Origin: Linnemannia schmuckeri
Taxonomy: Eukaryota; Mortierellomycota; Mortierellomycetes; Mortierellales; Mortierellaceae
DNA: 64,000 nt
Direction of reading: 5' to 3'
Assembly: GCA_029449235.1 (NCBI GenBank)
Contig: JANATG010000013.1
Location: 1-64,000, forward strand
Below the pieces are notes generated by a model, which searched no databases, was not told where the DNA came from, and was given only the letters and a program-made list of their open reading frames with translations. Position numbers and translations under genes: made by a program. Positions 1 to 10,747 of this stretch are shown here, piece after piece. Every line of letters begins with the position of its first letter. The first letter of the stretch is position 1.

Positions 1-313
1 TAAAAACCTAAAAAAACCCTAAAAAACCCTAAAAAACCCTAAAAACCTAAAAACCCTAAAAAACCCTAAAAAACCCTAAAAAACCCTAAAAAACCCTAAA
101 AAACCCTAAAAAACCCTAAAAAACCCTAAAAAACCCTAAAAAACCCTAAAAAACCCTAAAAAACCCTAAAAAACCCTAAAAAACCCTAAAAAACCCTAAA
201 AAACCCTAAAAAACCCTAAAAAACCCTAAAAAACCCTAAAAAACCCTAAAAAACCCTAAAAAACCCTAAAAAACCCTAAAAAACCCTAAAAAACCCTAAA
301 AAACCCTATAAAA
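1..313. repeat. Telomere, 10-bp repeat array
   Basis: About 30 tandem copies of CCCTAAAAAA read into the chromosome, so the G-rich strand reads TTTTTTAGGG toward the end. The first 60 bases contain shorter and longer variants (5 to 7 A, 2 to 3 C); from about base 57 to 307 the period is exactly 10. The array decays at about 308-318 into unrelated sequence. Its position at the very start of the window, its C-strand orientation and its homogeneity make it a true chromosome end rather than an interstitial array. Confidence 0.93.
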
Positions 314-525
314 AACCCATACAACACCAGAAGGTAGGACCAGTGAAAGCAGGGACAAGAGACGAGGATTGAAGCAGTGATGATTGATGTTATTACTATG
401 GTACATCTATATATACAAGGGAGTAACTAGGTTTCTAGGTCTAGTATCATAGAAGAGTCAGAGGTGAATAAGAGTGATGAGAAATGACTAACTAAGGTGG
501 ACTTTAAACCTAATATGTTGCAATT
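314..525. other. Subtelomeric joint, no gene seen
   Basis: About 210 bases between the telomere array and the retroelement remnant X. The reading frame of X's integrase continues into this stretch (to 427) but similarity to the related A family stops at about 526, so this part is foreign to the element. No repeat, RNA or coding signal was recognised. Confidence 0.5.
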
Positions 526-1481
526 AGGACCGGGGGATGGGGTCAGCAGGGACATGGGGACATTGGGATGGTTGCCAGTGTTGAAAAAAAATGGTGTAAC
601 GCCTGAGGAGGTGTTGATAGCGTTGTTGACAGCAAACTCTGCCGCAGGGAGGAGAAGATCCCAGTTGGATTGACGTTGGTCGACAAAGGAGCGGAGCATG
701 GTGATAAGGGTGCGGTTGGCGCGCTCGGTCTGACCGTCTGTCTGGGGGTGGAATGCTGTTGACATTGCAAGGTAAACATCCAGCAGGCGACTTAGCTCCG
801 TCCAGAAGCGGCTAGTGAACTTGGCATCCCTGTCGGAGACAATGGTGGTAGGGAGACCGTGGAGGCGGAAGACGTTGTCAAAAAAAATTCTTGCAACCTG
901 TGAGGCAGTATCAGAGGTATGGCTGGCGACGAAGTGGGTCTGCTTTGAGAGTTTGTCCACGAATACCGTAACAGAGTCGAATCCTCGAGGTGTCTTGGGT
1001 AACGGGCCGATAAAATCCATTGTCACCGTCTGCCATGGTCGATCTGGGATGGGTAGTGGTTGTAGGAGGCCAGCAGGGAGCTGGTTGCTGGGCTTATTCC
1101 ATTGACATGACTCGCAAGTGCGGATGTACTCTTGTGCGTCCTTGGCCATGGTGGGCCAGAAGAATCGCGACCGGAGATGACCGTAAGTCTTTTCAAAACC
1201 AAAATGACCAGCTATAGCAGAGTCATGGGCATCATGTAAAAGGGAAAGACGGAGATCGGAGTTAGCAGGGATGCAAACCAGAAAGAGATCATTGCGTTGC
1301 ACACAAAGAACACCATTAATAAGAAAATAATTTTTTGGTGGGCTTCCCTGCAGGCAGCTTTCGTAGATCGGCTTAAGACGAGGGTCCGTTTCATAGCCAT
1401 CTACCAGGCGCTGCCGGAGCCCGGGGTCAATCTGTACTGAGAGGGTATTCAACTCTCGATGATCTGGTCGGCGAGACAGGG
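526..1481 (-). pseudogene. Element X: truncated Ty3/gypsy pol (integrase part)
   Basis: Minus-strand remnant of a chromovirus polyprotein related to, but clearly different from, family A. It begins at 1481 inside the linker after RNase H (LSRRPDH motif) and runs through an H2C2 zinc-binding module (HDAHDSAIAGH, then CESC) and the integrase core with D (MDFIGPL), D (VSDRDAKF) and E (DGQTERANR). Similarity ends at about 526, before any chromodomain. The upstream end abuts the 5' LTR of A' with no target duplication. Protease, RT and RNase H are absent, so this is a dead fragment. The open frame itself extends to 427 in non-homologous sequence. Confidence 0.85.
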
Positions 1482-1579
1482 TGCAACGATTGGACCCCCG
1501 ATTACCTTAATTAGATAAATAGACAACTATTACCAAAATACAAAGACATCTCTTCCTTCCACTCCTTACAAAAGTTGCA
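1482..1579 (+). repeat. A' 5' LTR (98 bp)
   Basis: Starts TGCAACGATTGG and ends AAAAGTTGCA, i.e. 5'-TG...CA-3', and is followed directly by a primer-binding site. It matches the three other full copies in the window (5605-5702, 10748-10845, 17030-17127). Confidence 0.93.
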
Positions 1580-1592
1580 TGGTAGCAAAGGT
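1580..1592 (+). promoter_or_regulatory. A' primer-binding site
   Basis: TGGTAGCAAAGGT directly follows the LTR. TGG pairs with the CCA tail of a tRNA, and the rest would pair with an acceptor stem ending ...ACCTTTGCTACCA. The TGGTAGC start is shared with initiator-Met primed elements, so tRNA-iMet is the likely primer (inference). Confidence 0.75.
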
Positions 1593-1770
1593 TCACAATT
1601 CCACCAACAAGACCCCAGAACACTCAGCACAACCCCCAGAACACCCAGCACAAACCCCAGACTCCTTCAGCTCCCCAGAAACCTCACCTAGCACCTCCTC
1701 CATCCCCTCACCCTGTCTTCCACCCATCAACACGTATTTTATCACTGACTTTTTATCGGAACTCACCATC

Positions 1771-1809
1771 ATGACCGACGACAACCTCGCCACCATCATT
1801 GAACTTGAC
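1771..1809 (+). pseudogene. A' gag, 5' piece cut by element B
   Basis: The first 13 codons of A' gag, starting at the same ATG as intact copy A (MTDDNLATIIELD). The frame stops being gag at 1810, where B's LTR begins, and resumes at 12210 after the duplicated TTGAC. In A' the same frame is also open upstream to an ATG at 1579, which spans the LTR/PBS boundary. In copy A that upstream stretch has a TAA (5774-5776). Confidence 0.85.
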
Positions 1810-2067
1810 TGTAACAAGGCTGTGAACTTGTTATGGGGGTGAGTCTTTAATAAAGTGGATTGTTATGAACAAAGCTTGTATTAAGGCTACTGAACTAAAC
1901 TATGGACGTGGTGACTATTTATATTGTTACTTGGGGACCAGGTTATCTCTGGATAGTTCTAGTGCTTGATTAGTCAGCAATGGCTACTTGGTCATTTGGT
2001 GGCGCTAGAAGAATCTAGAAGTTGGTGGCGTTGGTCATGTGCCAGTCATCAGAGTAAAACTCTGACA
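1810..2067 (-). repeat. B 3' LTR (258 bp)
   Basis: On the minus strand it begins TGTCAGAGTTTTAC and ends GCCTTGTTACA. It is a direct repeat of 11952-12209. Flanked outside by TTGAC (1805-1809) and inside by the polypurine tract. Confidence 0.93.
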
Positions 2068-2078
2068 CTCCCCCTTCT
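2068..2078 (-). promoter_or_regulatory. B polypurine tract
   Basis: AGAAGGGGGAG on the minus strand directly upstream of the 3' LTR, overlapping the pol stop codon (TAG at 2079-2077). This is the expected site of plus-strand DNA priming. Confidence 0.85.
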
Positions 2079-5000
2079 AAAGGGAGATCCGGTGCTTAGA
2101 CAAGTACTGGTCCAAGAGGTCTTGTGCATTGGATAGGTCGTCAGCGGTTTGCCAAGTGTTTTCAGAATGCGGATAGCCAACCCACTTAATAAGGAAAATA
2201 AGCGAACCGTCGGCAGCCTTGGAGTGTTTGACTATTTTTTCGACCTCATATTCCGCTTGATAATAGTCAGGGTTATCAGGGATCAAGGGTTCTTGTGTCG
2301 TTTCGTCTTGCTCTTGGTTGGTAAATTGATTGGGATCACGGGGAACATGTTTTCGGAGTTTGGAGACGTGGAACACGGGGTGAATACGAGATTTAGGCGG
2401 CAAATCAAGCTTGTAATTGAGGGGGCCGGGACGTCCGATAATCTTGAAGGGGCCAAGGAATCGCGGTTGGAGTTTGTTTGCGGTGGTGTCGGTTCTAGAT
2501 AGAGATTTGATGTTTTTTGCGTCGAGGTAGACCGAGTCACCTATCTCAAAGGAGGTGTTGCGTCTGTGTCTGTCGTATTGCTTGGATTGAATTTTGTGAC
2601 TGTCTTGTAGCGTGTCGTAAATAATGCGAAAACGTTCGCGGTGTTTTTCAACTGCATCTCTCACCGACGGCAAATGGACTTGAAGCGATTCTTCTGACAT
2701 CAGGCTGGTAGGAACTTGGGGTAGGTAGCCGAACAGGACTTGGAATGGGCTGAAGTTCGTGGACATGGACTTGGACGAGTTATACGCGAACTCGGCATGA
2801 CATAGGAACTCATCCCAGTTGTCTTGTGTCTTGGAGGTGTACATACGCAAATATTGTTTGAGAGTTTGAATTGTTCGTTCGGACTGGCCATTTGTTTGTT
2901 GATGATGGGCTGTTGACATGTCAAGGCTGGTACCGAGGCAAGAGAAAAGGCTTGACCAGAAGAGACTTGTAAACCGAGTGTCTCGGTCGGATATAATGGA
3001 CTTGGGGAGACCGTAACGCGTAAAGACAAACTGGAAGAATAACTGGGCGAGTTCAGGACCGGTACAGGTAGTCTTGCACGGGACAAAGACAGCAGCTTTG
3101 CTAAAGCGATCGACAAACACAGCAATGGCATCGTGGCGGGATTTGGTTTTTGGGAGGTTGGTAACAAGGTCCATAGCAATGTGGGTCCAGGGTCTCTCTG
3201 GGATCGAGAGTGGTTGTAGTAACCCATTTTCTTTTGTGGTTCTTGTTTTAGAGGTCTTGCAAACATGACAGGACTCGACGTAATGCTTGACGGAACGGTG
3301 CATATTGGGCCAGTAGCACAACTTGGATAGGCGGGTGTACGTTTTATCAACACCATTGTGGCCGGAGATGGGACAGTCGTGCATCTCGGTCATTAGTTGT
3401 GTTTTGACGGTGGGTAAATCCGGAATACAAAGGCGATCACCGTTCTTGAGGTACAGGAGGTCGTCTTTTACTTGGAACTCGAAAGGATCGTTGTCGTTGG
3501 TGATTTTAGAGGCATGTTCGAAGATATCCTTGAAGTACTCATCTTTGGCGATTTTTTCTCGACATAGGGTCTTGACGTCAGTACCGACGGTCGGAGTAGA
3601 GATGGTAGCGGTGAGTTGATAATCGGGACGACGCGACAGTGCATCGGGAACGACATTGAGAGAGCCCTTGCGATACTTGATTTCGAAGTTGTATTCTGCT
3701 AGTTTCTCATTCCAGCGGATTTGTCGAGGGCTAAGGTTGTTCTTGGACTGAAGGTACTTGAGGGATTCGTGATCAGTATAGACCACAAAGGGTTTGGCGG
3801 TCGAGTGGAGGTATACACGCCATTTGGTTAGCGCATGCACAACAGCTAACTGTTCCTTCTCATGAATAGGGTAGTTGATTTCGGCGGGGGACAGTTTGCG
3901 GGATTCGAAGGCGATAGGGCGACCGTTCTGGCGGAGTTCGGCTCCAATAGCGAAATGAGAGGCATCGCAATGGACTTCAACGTCATCGCCAGGGACAAAG
4001 ATACCTAGGATGGGGGCTTCCGTCATGAGCTTCTTGATAGCGCGGAAGGCAGTTTTCTGTGCATCTTGCCAGACAAACGGGGCTCCTTTTTTCAACAGTT
4101 CGGTGAGTGGGGCGGCAGTTTTGGCAAGTTGAGGGGCGTATCGACGGTAATAGTTCACAAGTCCAAGGAACGACTGGACGTCGAGGACACAGGTGAGGTC
4201 TGGCCAATCAACTATGGCGGCGACTTTGCTGGGATCGACGGCAATGCCTTCTTGAGAGATGATATGACCGAGGAAGTTGACTTGAGGCTTGAAGAACTCA
4301 CACTTGGATAATTTGGCATACAACTTGTTCTCTTCTAGCTTTTTAAGGACTCGTTCAAGGTCGATTTTATGCTGTTCCTCATTCTTGCTGAAGACAAGGA
4401 TATCATCAAGGTAGATGATGACGATGGAGTCTAGTTCGTCCTTGAAGATGTCATTCATGAGACACATGAACGTGGCTGGGGCGTTCGTTAGGCCAAAGGG
4501 GAGGACAAGGAACTCGTAGAGGCCGTATCGAGTGCGGAAGGCGGTCTTGTGGATGTCTTCTTCGTCGATTTTGATTTGGTGATAGCCAGAGCGCAGATCG
4601 ATTTTGCTGAAGATTTTAGCATTGGCAAGGCGGTCGAGCAGCTCATCGATCCGGGGCAGAGGGTACGTATTCTTGACGGTTTGTTTGTTAAGGGCTCGAT
4701 AGTCTACGCACATACGTAAGTCGTCTTCTTTTTTGCGTACAAAGAGAACTGGGGCACCGTAGGGCGATTTGCTTGGACGAATAAAACCATGGAGTAGAAG
4801 GTCATCTAACTGCTTTTTTAGTTCATCCATTTCGGCTAATGATAACGGATAGGTCGGACGTGACGGTGGCGTGGAACCTGGAATGGTTTCGATCTTATGG
4901 TCGACGGATCTTGATGGAGGTAAGACTTTAGGGAGTTCGTTAGGGAAAACGGAGCTATATTTCTCCAGTAAGGCCTGGGCAGCGGGATGTTGTTCGACTG

Positions 5001-5604
5001 GTGGTTTCTTGGAGGGAGGTTCATCATGTGGCTTGACAAGGCATAGGAATGCTGAATCAGTGTTGATGCAGCGTTTGAATTGCATTGCTGACAGGACAGG
5101 AGTATGGGATACTTGGGCGTAGCCTTGGAGAACGATATTGGGACCAATGCGGATGGTGTGGCTGGCGAGATCAAGATCAGGTCTTGGGACGGATCGGGCC
5201 AACCAGCGCTTGCCAAGGACAAGGTCGAATCTCATCGGGATGACGAGAAACTGGATGACAGGCTGGAAATTGGGGGCGAGCTTGAGGCGAATGTGACAAT
5301 ATCGAGTACATGTGGCGATTTGACCACCATCGAAGCCATTGACTGATAGCGTTTCTTTTTTCTTGGAGGTAGGGATGTTTAGAGCACGGACGATTTCTTG
5401 GTTGATATAGTTGGCACTGGCGCCACTGTCGATCAACACGTCGAACTTATAGTTCTTGATATGACCGGCAATGTACATCACATGCTCATCTTCGGATTCC
5501 TCCGGTAGGATGGGAAAATCGGCTGGGTCGGACGGAGGGGTAGGGAACGGTAACGTGGATGCGTTAAACGCAGAGGTCGGAGCAGACGAATAGAAGAGGG
5601 TCGG
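2077..5604 (-). pseudogene. B pol: protease-RT-RNase H-integrase-chromodomain (separated from gag)
   Basis: The pol half of B's single gag-pol frame, cut from its start by element A. In order: retropepsin with FDVLIDSGAS; reverse transcriptase with LRMCVDYRALN and the catalytic YLDD (IIYLDDILVFS); RNase H starting VEVHCDASHFAIG; H2C2 integrase zinc module (HDCPISGH, CHVC); integrase core with D (MDLVTNLP), D (ISDRDTRF) and E (NGQSERTIQ); and a C-terminal chromodomain (EYEVEKIVKHS to NTWQTADDL), which defines a chromovirus. No internal stop was seen. In the genome it cannot be translated from B's own gag start, because 5.2 kb of element A intervenes. Confidence 0.92.
5600..5604. repeat. Target-site duplication of element A (left copy, GTCGG)
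   Basis: GTCGG directly precedes the 5' LTR of A and is repeated at 10846-10850 directly after its 3' LTR. Five bases is the usual duplication for Ty3/gypsy integrases. Confidence 0.93.
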
Positions 5605-5702
5605 TGCAACGATTGGACCCCCGATTACCTTAATTAGATAAATAGACAACTATTACCAAAATACAAAGACATCTCTTCCTTCCACTCCTTACAAAAGTTG
5701 CA
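5605..5702 (+). repeat. A 5' LTR (98 bp)
   Basis: TGCAACGATTGG...AAAGTTGCA, identical by eye to the 3' copy at 10748-10845. Very short for an LTR that must carry promoter and polyadenylation signals. Confidence 0.94.
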
Positions 5703-5715
5703 TGGTAGCAAAGGT
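5703..5715 (+). promoter_or_regulatory. A primer-binding site
   Basis: TGGTAGCAAAGGT starts at the first base after the LTR, the same 13 bases as in A' and B. It would pair with a tRNA 3' end ...ACCTTTGCTACCA, probably initiator Met. Confidence 0.75.
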
Positions 5716-5893
5716 TCACAATTCCACCAACAAGACCCCAGAACACTCAGCACAACCCCCAGAACACCCAGCATAAACCCCAGACTCCTCCAGCTCCCCA
5801 GAAACCTCACCTAGCACCTCCTCCATCCCCTCACCCTGTCTTCCACCCATTAACACGTATTTTATCACTGACTTTTTATCGGAACTCACCATC

Positions 5894-6886
5894 ATGACCG
5901 ACGACAACCTCGCCACCATCATTGAACTTGACACAACCTCCAAACCCGCCAAGTACAACGGCACTCGCGATGGCTTCAAATGCCTCGCCTGGCTGAAAGA
6001 GGTGCAACGCTACTTTACCATGAAGAACGTACCCGACAGAAAACGCACCATCCATGCCGTCAACCTCCTCAACCAAACCTCTCTCCTCTGGTGGGAATCA
6101 CTTAACATCGACGACACCTGCGAGTACTCCACCTTTACAACCCTGTTCAAGAAGGCATACATGCCTGATGGATTTCTCGAGCAAGTTCGCGGCCTTCTTC
6201 TCAATGCCAAGCTTACCACCAACCTGGCCGAGTACCTTACCCGCATCCGCCTCTACATGAACATCTTGCTCGCGGAAGATCCCACTGGTCGCGTGTTTCT
6301 CGAAGCCACCGTCAGAGTTGTTTTTCTCCAAGGCTGCCCCGACGATCTGAGACAGCTGCTTCAGACCGATCAGGTATCTAACCCCAACAACACCTTTTTT
6401 GATATGTGTTCCAAGGCTGAAGGATTTGACACCATCTATGCTTTTGGCCCCAAAGGAGCCACAAAGGGTATGTTTGCCAAGGCTATGAATAGCATGCGCT
6501 CTCACACTCCAACCACCAGCTCAAACCCAGCACCCCCAGCTTTTGACCCAATGGCAATGGAAATCGATAACATCAGCCTCGACCCCACCACCCGCGCCCT
6601 TATGGCCTCGGTCCAGTCCCTTACCATTGCCGTCCACGCCATGACAACCCAATTCAACAATCAACAATCCCAACCACGCCTTGCCCGCCTTACCGACGAT
6701 GAAAAGAAATATCTGCAGGACAACAACGGATGCTTCAAGTGCCGTCGAATCAACGCCGGACACTACTCTTGGGACTGTGGAAAAAACCGCAACACCAACC
6801 GCTCATCCAGGGCCCAGACCGTCAATAATATTGCTAACGTGGGCAATCTCCCAACAGACCAGTCGGGAAATGCCCCCAGCAACTAG
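5894..6886 (+). CDS. gag: Element A gag (capsid/nucleocapsid)
   Basis: A 330-aa structural polyprotein. The N-terminal two thirds is a retrotransposon capsid region (KYNGTRDGFKCLAWLKEV, LLWWESLN and YMPDGFLEQVRG segments). The C-terminal part has a zinc knuckle near residue 280, C-F-K-C then H-Y-S-W-D-C. Its spacing is CX2CX6HX4C rather than the usual CX2CX4HX4C. The start was chosen at the first ATG after the in-frame TAA at 5774-5776. The last 16 codons overlap the pol frame and contain the slippery heptamer; the TAG lies inside the downstream stem. Confidence 0.9.
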   Translation: MTDDNLATIIELDTTSKPAKYNGTRDGFKCLAWLKEVQRYFTMKNVPDRKRTIHAVNLLNQTSLLWWESLNIDDTCEYSTFTTLFKKAYMPDGFLEQVRGLLLNAKLTTNLAEYLTRIRLYMNILLAEDPTGRVFLEATVRVVFLQGCPDDLRQLLQTDQVSNPNNTFFDMCSKAEGFDTIYAFGPKGATKGMFAKAMNSMRSHTPTTSSNPAPPAFDPMAMEIDNISLDPTTRALMASVQSLTIAVHAMTTQFNNQQSQPRLARLTDDEKKYLQDNNGCFKCRRINAGHYSWDCGKNRNTNRSSRAQTVNNIANVGNLPTDQSGNAPSN

Positions 6887-6910
6887 GTGCAGTCCAGGAC
6901 CCAGTTGCTG
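6865..6910 (+). promoter_or_regulatory. Putative -1 ribosomal frameshift signal, gag to pol (element A)
   Basis: Gag is in frame 2 and pol in frame 1, so pol needs a -1 shift. In gag's phase the sequence G GGA AAT (6865-6871) fits the X XXY YYZ rule. A 5-base spacer (6872-6876) follows, then a hairpin: CAGCAACT (6877-6884) pairs perfectly with AGTTGCTG (6903-6910), with a further 3 bp (GGT/ACC) after one mismatch. The pol frame is open from 6838 on, so the shift leads straight into protease. The motif, phase, spacer and stem are seen directly; function is inferred from retroviral precedent. Confidence 0.85.
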
Positions 6911-9900
6911 AAATCCCCTCTCTTTGCCCCAGTGGTGAAGGGAGTGATCACACCCCAGAGTTAAGTAGAAAAGAAAAAAATGAAATAAAGTTGCCAGATC
7001 GCTCAGTTAATAAGATTAGCAACCAAACTCAGATTACAAACTCAAATCGTGATACTCACTCCCCCCCCACTCTGGCACCTTCACTGGACCAGACCTCAAC
7101 GTTTGACTCGTCCCACCTTGTGTCTAGAACCTCAGATGGACCAGACCTGGACCTGGATACCCCTGTTGTGTCGACCACACCGCCTACAAAGCGACAGTTG
7201 AGAAGACGGAGACAAAAGCAATTGCGTCTCTGTTCATTTTCTATCGCTGAGGCTGAGCGTCAATTGCTCACTTTTAACTGCCTTGTCAGTGGCTTCCCGG
7301 CTCGCGTGCTGATCGATGGCGGTGCTGAAGGTAATGTAATCAGCACATCCTTTCAAAAGAAAAACAACTTGCCTCGAACCGTCATCAACCCCATCCCTGT
7401 TCTTCTCCCCGACGGCTCATCCTCTATTACCAACCATACGGTCAACATCACCATCGAACGCAAAGGATACACTGACAACCTCAACCCAATCCTGTACCCA
7501 CTCAAAAAATACGACCTTATCCTGGGCAAACCATGGCTTACTCACATCAACCCACAAATCAACTGGCGCACCAATGCTCTCCACTTCAACCACAACAACA
7601 CAGCCATCGAGTGGGACTGTACTGGATTCAAATCAAATAATATTCAAACCCGCACCGGTGGCCGCCTCCTTACCCACCTACACTTTCACACCATGGCCAC
7701 CCTCCCCGGCTCCGACGTATTCTTGGCACTGGTCAAATCTTCCAAGGATCTGCAGAAGGACAAGAACAACAAAGACAAGGACGCATCAGCACCACCCAAA
7801 CGCCCAGCTATGACGCCTGAGATCAGAGCCATCGTTGAAGACGAGTTTAAGGATGTGTTCCCCGATACACTTCCGAGCGGCCTTCCACCAGACCGAGGCG
7901 ATGCCATGAAAATTGAGACAGACCCAACAGCCGATCCACCCTTCAAACCAGTCATTCGCCTCTCAATTGCAGAACTCGACGAACTCAGGAAGCAACTTGA
8001 CGATCTACTTGCGAAAAAATTCATCAAGCCCAGCACATCACCCTATGGCGCCCCGGTACTCTTTGTTCGGAAAAAGGATGGCACCCTGCGTATGTGTGTG
8101 GACTACCGCGGTCTGAACAGGATTACCAGGAAGAACAGACACCCTCTACCCAGAATTGACGAACTCATCGATCGTTTTCGTGGCGCCCGCTATTTTACCA
8201 AACTGGATCTACTCTCGGGATACCACCAGCAGAGGATATATGAACCACACACCCACAAAACAGCATTTCGATGTCGTTACGGCCATTTTGAATTTAATGT
8301 CGTTCCGTTCGGACTCACCAACGCACCAGCCTCATTCTCTAATATGATGCTACGAGTACTGGATCCGGTTCTGGACAAATGGGTGGTGGTATACCTCGAC
8401 GACATCCTGATCTATTCCAAAACCAAGGCCGACCATCTGAAACACCTTCGCAGCGTCCTTGAACTTCTACGAAAACATGGACTGTACGTCAAACTCAGCA
8501 AATGCTCATTCATGCAGGAGCAGACTGAGTTCCTGGGCCATACCATCTCCAAGAACGGGATCTCCACCTCAGCAGGTCTTGTCAAAGCTATTCGGGAATG
8601 GCCTCGCCCCACCAGTATCAAAGATGTTCAACAATTTTTGGGCCTCGCACAGTTCTACCAGACCTACATCGACAAGTTTGCCGACATTGCCCTACCCCTC
8701 TCGGAGCTTCTAGCAGGCGGAGCGACTTTTTCATGGGACAACGACAAGGAACAGGCATTCATCACCCTCAAAGCGGCCATCAGCTCCGCCCCAGTTCTAC
8801 GTATATTCGACCCCGACTTGCCAACCACCGTCGAAACGGATGCATCTGGATTTGCAATTGGCGCTGTTCTCTTTCAGACGGACGCGAACGGAGTATCCCG
8901 ACCCGTTGCATTCACCTCACGAAAATTACAACCAGCAGAACGGAACTACCCAACCCACGAGCAGGAGCTACTGGCAGTCGTGCACGCCCTCAGGACATGG
9001 CGATACTACCTAGACGGATCCCACTTTATTGTTTACACAGACCATGCAACCCTTCGCCACTTTCCAACACAGCCTAAACTCACCCGCCGCCAGGCTCGAT
9101 GGATGGAGCTGCTGCAGGAATACGACTTTGACTTCAAGTACAAGCGCGGAGCAGATAACACAGTCCCCGACGCCCTGTCTCGACGACCCGACCATCGCAC
9201 GGAAGATCCAGTCAGCCCATCCACAGACCCAGTGGAGATTCATTCAATTGATATCCAGCTTGAACCAGGTGTGAGGCAGCGCCTGATAGAGGACTACCAG
9301 AACAGCCCCAGGCTTAGTCTCGTCTATAAAAGCTGCCTCGAGGGAAGTGTGCCCCCCGGTTATTCTTTTCACAATGGCCTTCTCTACTATGACCGCCGCG
9401 GCACCGTCGTTCTCGCTATCCCTCAGAAAGCTGACATTTGCCACTCTCTTTTGCATGACTGCCACGATGCCCCCATAGCTGGCCACTTTGGGTTCAGGAA
9501 AACATATGACAAGCTGCGACGAATAGCATACTGGCCCAACATGGCAAAGGAGACCCAACTCTATGTCGACTCGTGCGAGAAGTGTCAACGCAACAAGCCA
9601 AGTCAGGAGCGACCTGCTGGACTCCTTCAACCTCTACCCATTCCCGTCAGACGCTGGGAGGTGGTGACCATGGACTTTATAACCCATCTGCCCAAGACAC
9701 CTCGCAATCATGATGCCATCACCGTCTTTGTCGACAAGTTATCCAAGCATGTCCACTTTGTTCCCAGCACCACCACCGCCACCGCCCCCGACGTTGCTCG
9801 CCAGTTTTTCGACAATGTGTTCCGCCATCATGGGATGCCAACAACAATCGTCTCGGATCGCGATAGCAAATTCACCAGTCATTTTTGGCAGGAGCTCCAC

Positions 9901-10737
9901 CGGCTTATGGATGTCAAGCTTGCAATGTCAACAGCCTATCACCCACAGACGGATGGACAGACGGAAGTTATGAACAAGACACTAGGAATCATGCTGCGCG
10001 CCTTTATCGATGAAAAGCAGACTAACTGGGACACCCTCCTCCCTGCAGCAGAATTTGCCTACAACAACTCCGTCCACCACTCAACCGGCCATTCACCTTT
10101 TTTCCTCAACACTGGACAACATCCCCGCATCCCCGCCACCCTCCTCTCCCACACTGACAGCAACGTCCCCAGCGTCCATGACTATCTGGATCAGCAAGCA
10201 ACGGCACTAATTTTCGCCCAGGATGCACTGCAGCGAGCTCAGGATCATCAAAAGGAACAAGCCGACAAGAGACGACGCGACCATGACTACAAAGTTGGCG
10301 ACAAGGTCCTTCTCAGTGCAGAGAACATTACCATGCCAGCCGACAGCGGACTCAGCTCGGACAAGCTCAAGCCTCGTTTTATTGGACCATTCACCCTACT
10401 GGAGCAACGATCACCAGTTACCTTCCTCGTCGACTTACCCCCCTCCTACAACATCCACAATATCTTTCACGTCGATCTTTTTCGCCACTATATTGAGTCA
10501 CCACTTACATTCGGCCGCCGAACACCAGCACCACCACCACCTGTCGTCGTCGAAGGCACCGAGGAATACGAGGTCGAATCCATTCTACGATACAGAAAGT
10601 ACCGGCGACAGCACCAGTTCCTCGTTGCTTGGAAAGGTTACGGACGTGAGGATCAGACATGGGAGCCAGCTGCCAACCTGGAAAATTGCCAAGACCTGGT
10701 CAACGCATTCAAAAAGGACCATGGGATCGTTTTTTAA
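6866..10737 (+). CDS. pol: Element A pol: protease-RT-RNase H-integrase-chromodomain
   Basis: Open from 6838 to the TAA at 10735-10737. No convincing ATG opens it, so entry is by -1 frameshift at 6865-6871, giving about 1,290 pol residues. Domains in order: aspartic protease with LIDGGAEGNV (DGG in place of the usual D-S/T-G); RT with LRMCVDYRGLN and YLDD (VVYLDDILIYS); RNase H (VETDASGFAIGAVL); H2C2 zinc module (HDCHDAPIAGH, CEKC); integrase core with D (MDFITHLP), D (VSDRDSKF) and E (DGQTEVMNK); and a chromodomain (EYEVESILRYR to QTWEPAANL). No stop interrupts it. Confidence 0.93.
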
Positions 10738-10747
10738 AAGGGGAAGG
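10736..10747 (+). promoter_or_regulatory. A polypurine tract
   Basis: AAAAGGGGAAGG lies directly before the 3' LTR and overlaps the pol stop codon. It is the expected plus-strand primer site. The same tract occurs in A' at 17018-17029. Confidence 0.88.

Noticed and set aside
1..313. CRISPR-like or satellite array.
   Set aside because: There are no spacers; the contiguous 10-bp C-strand repeat at the contig end is telomeric.
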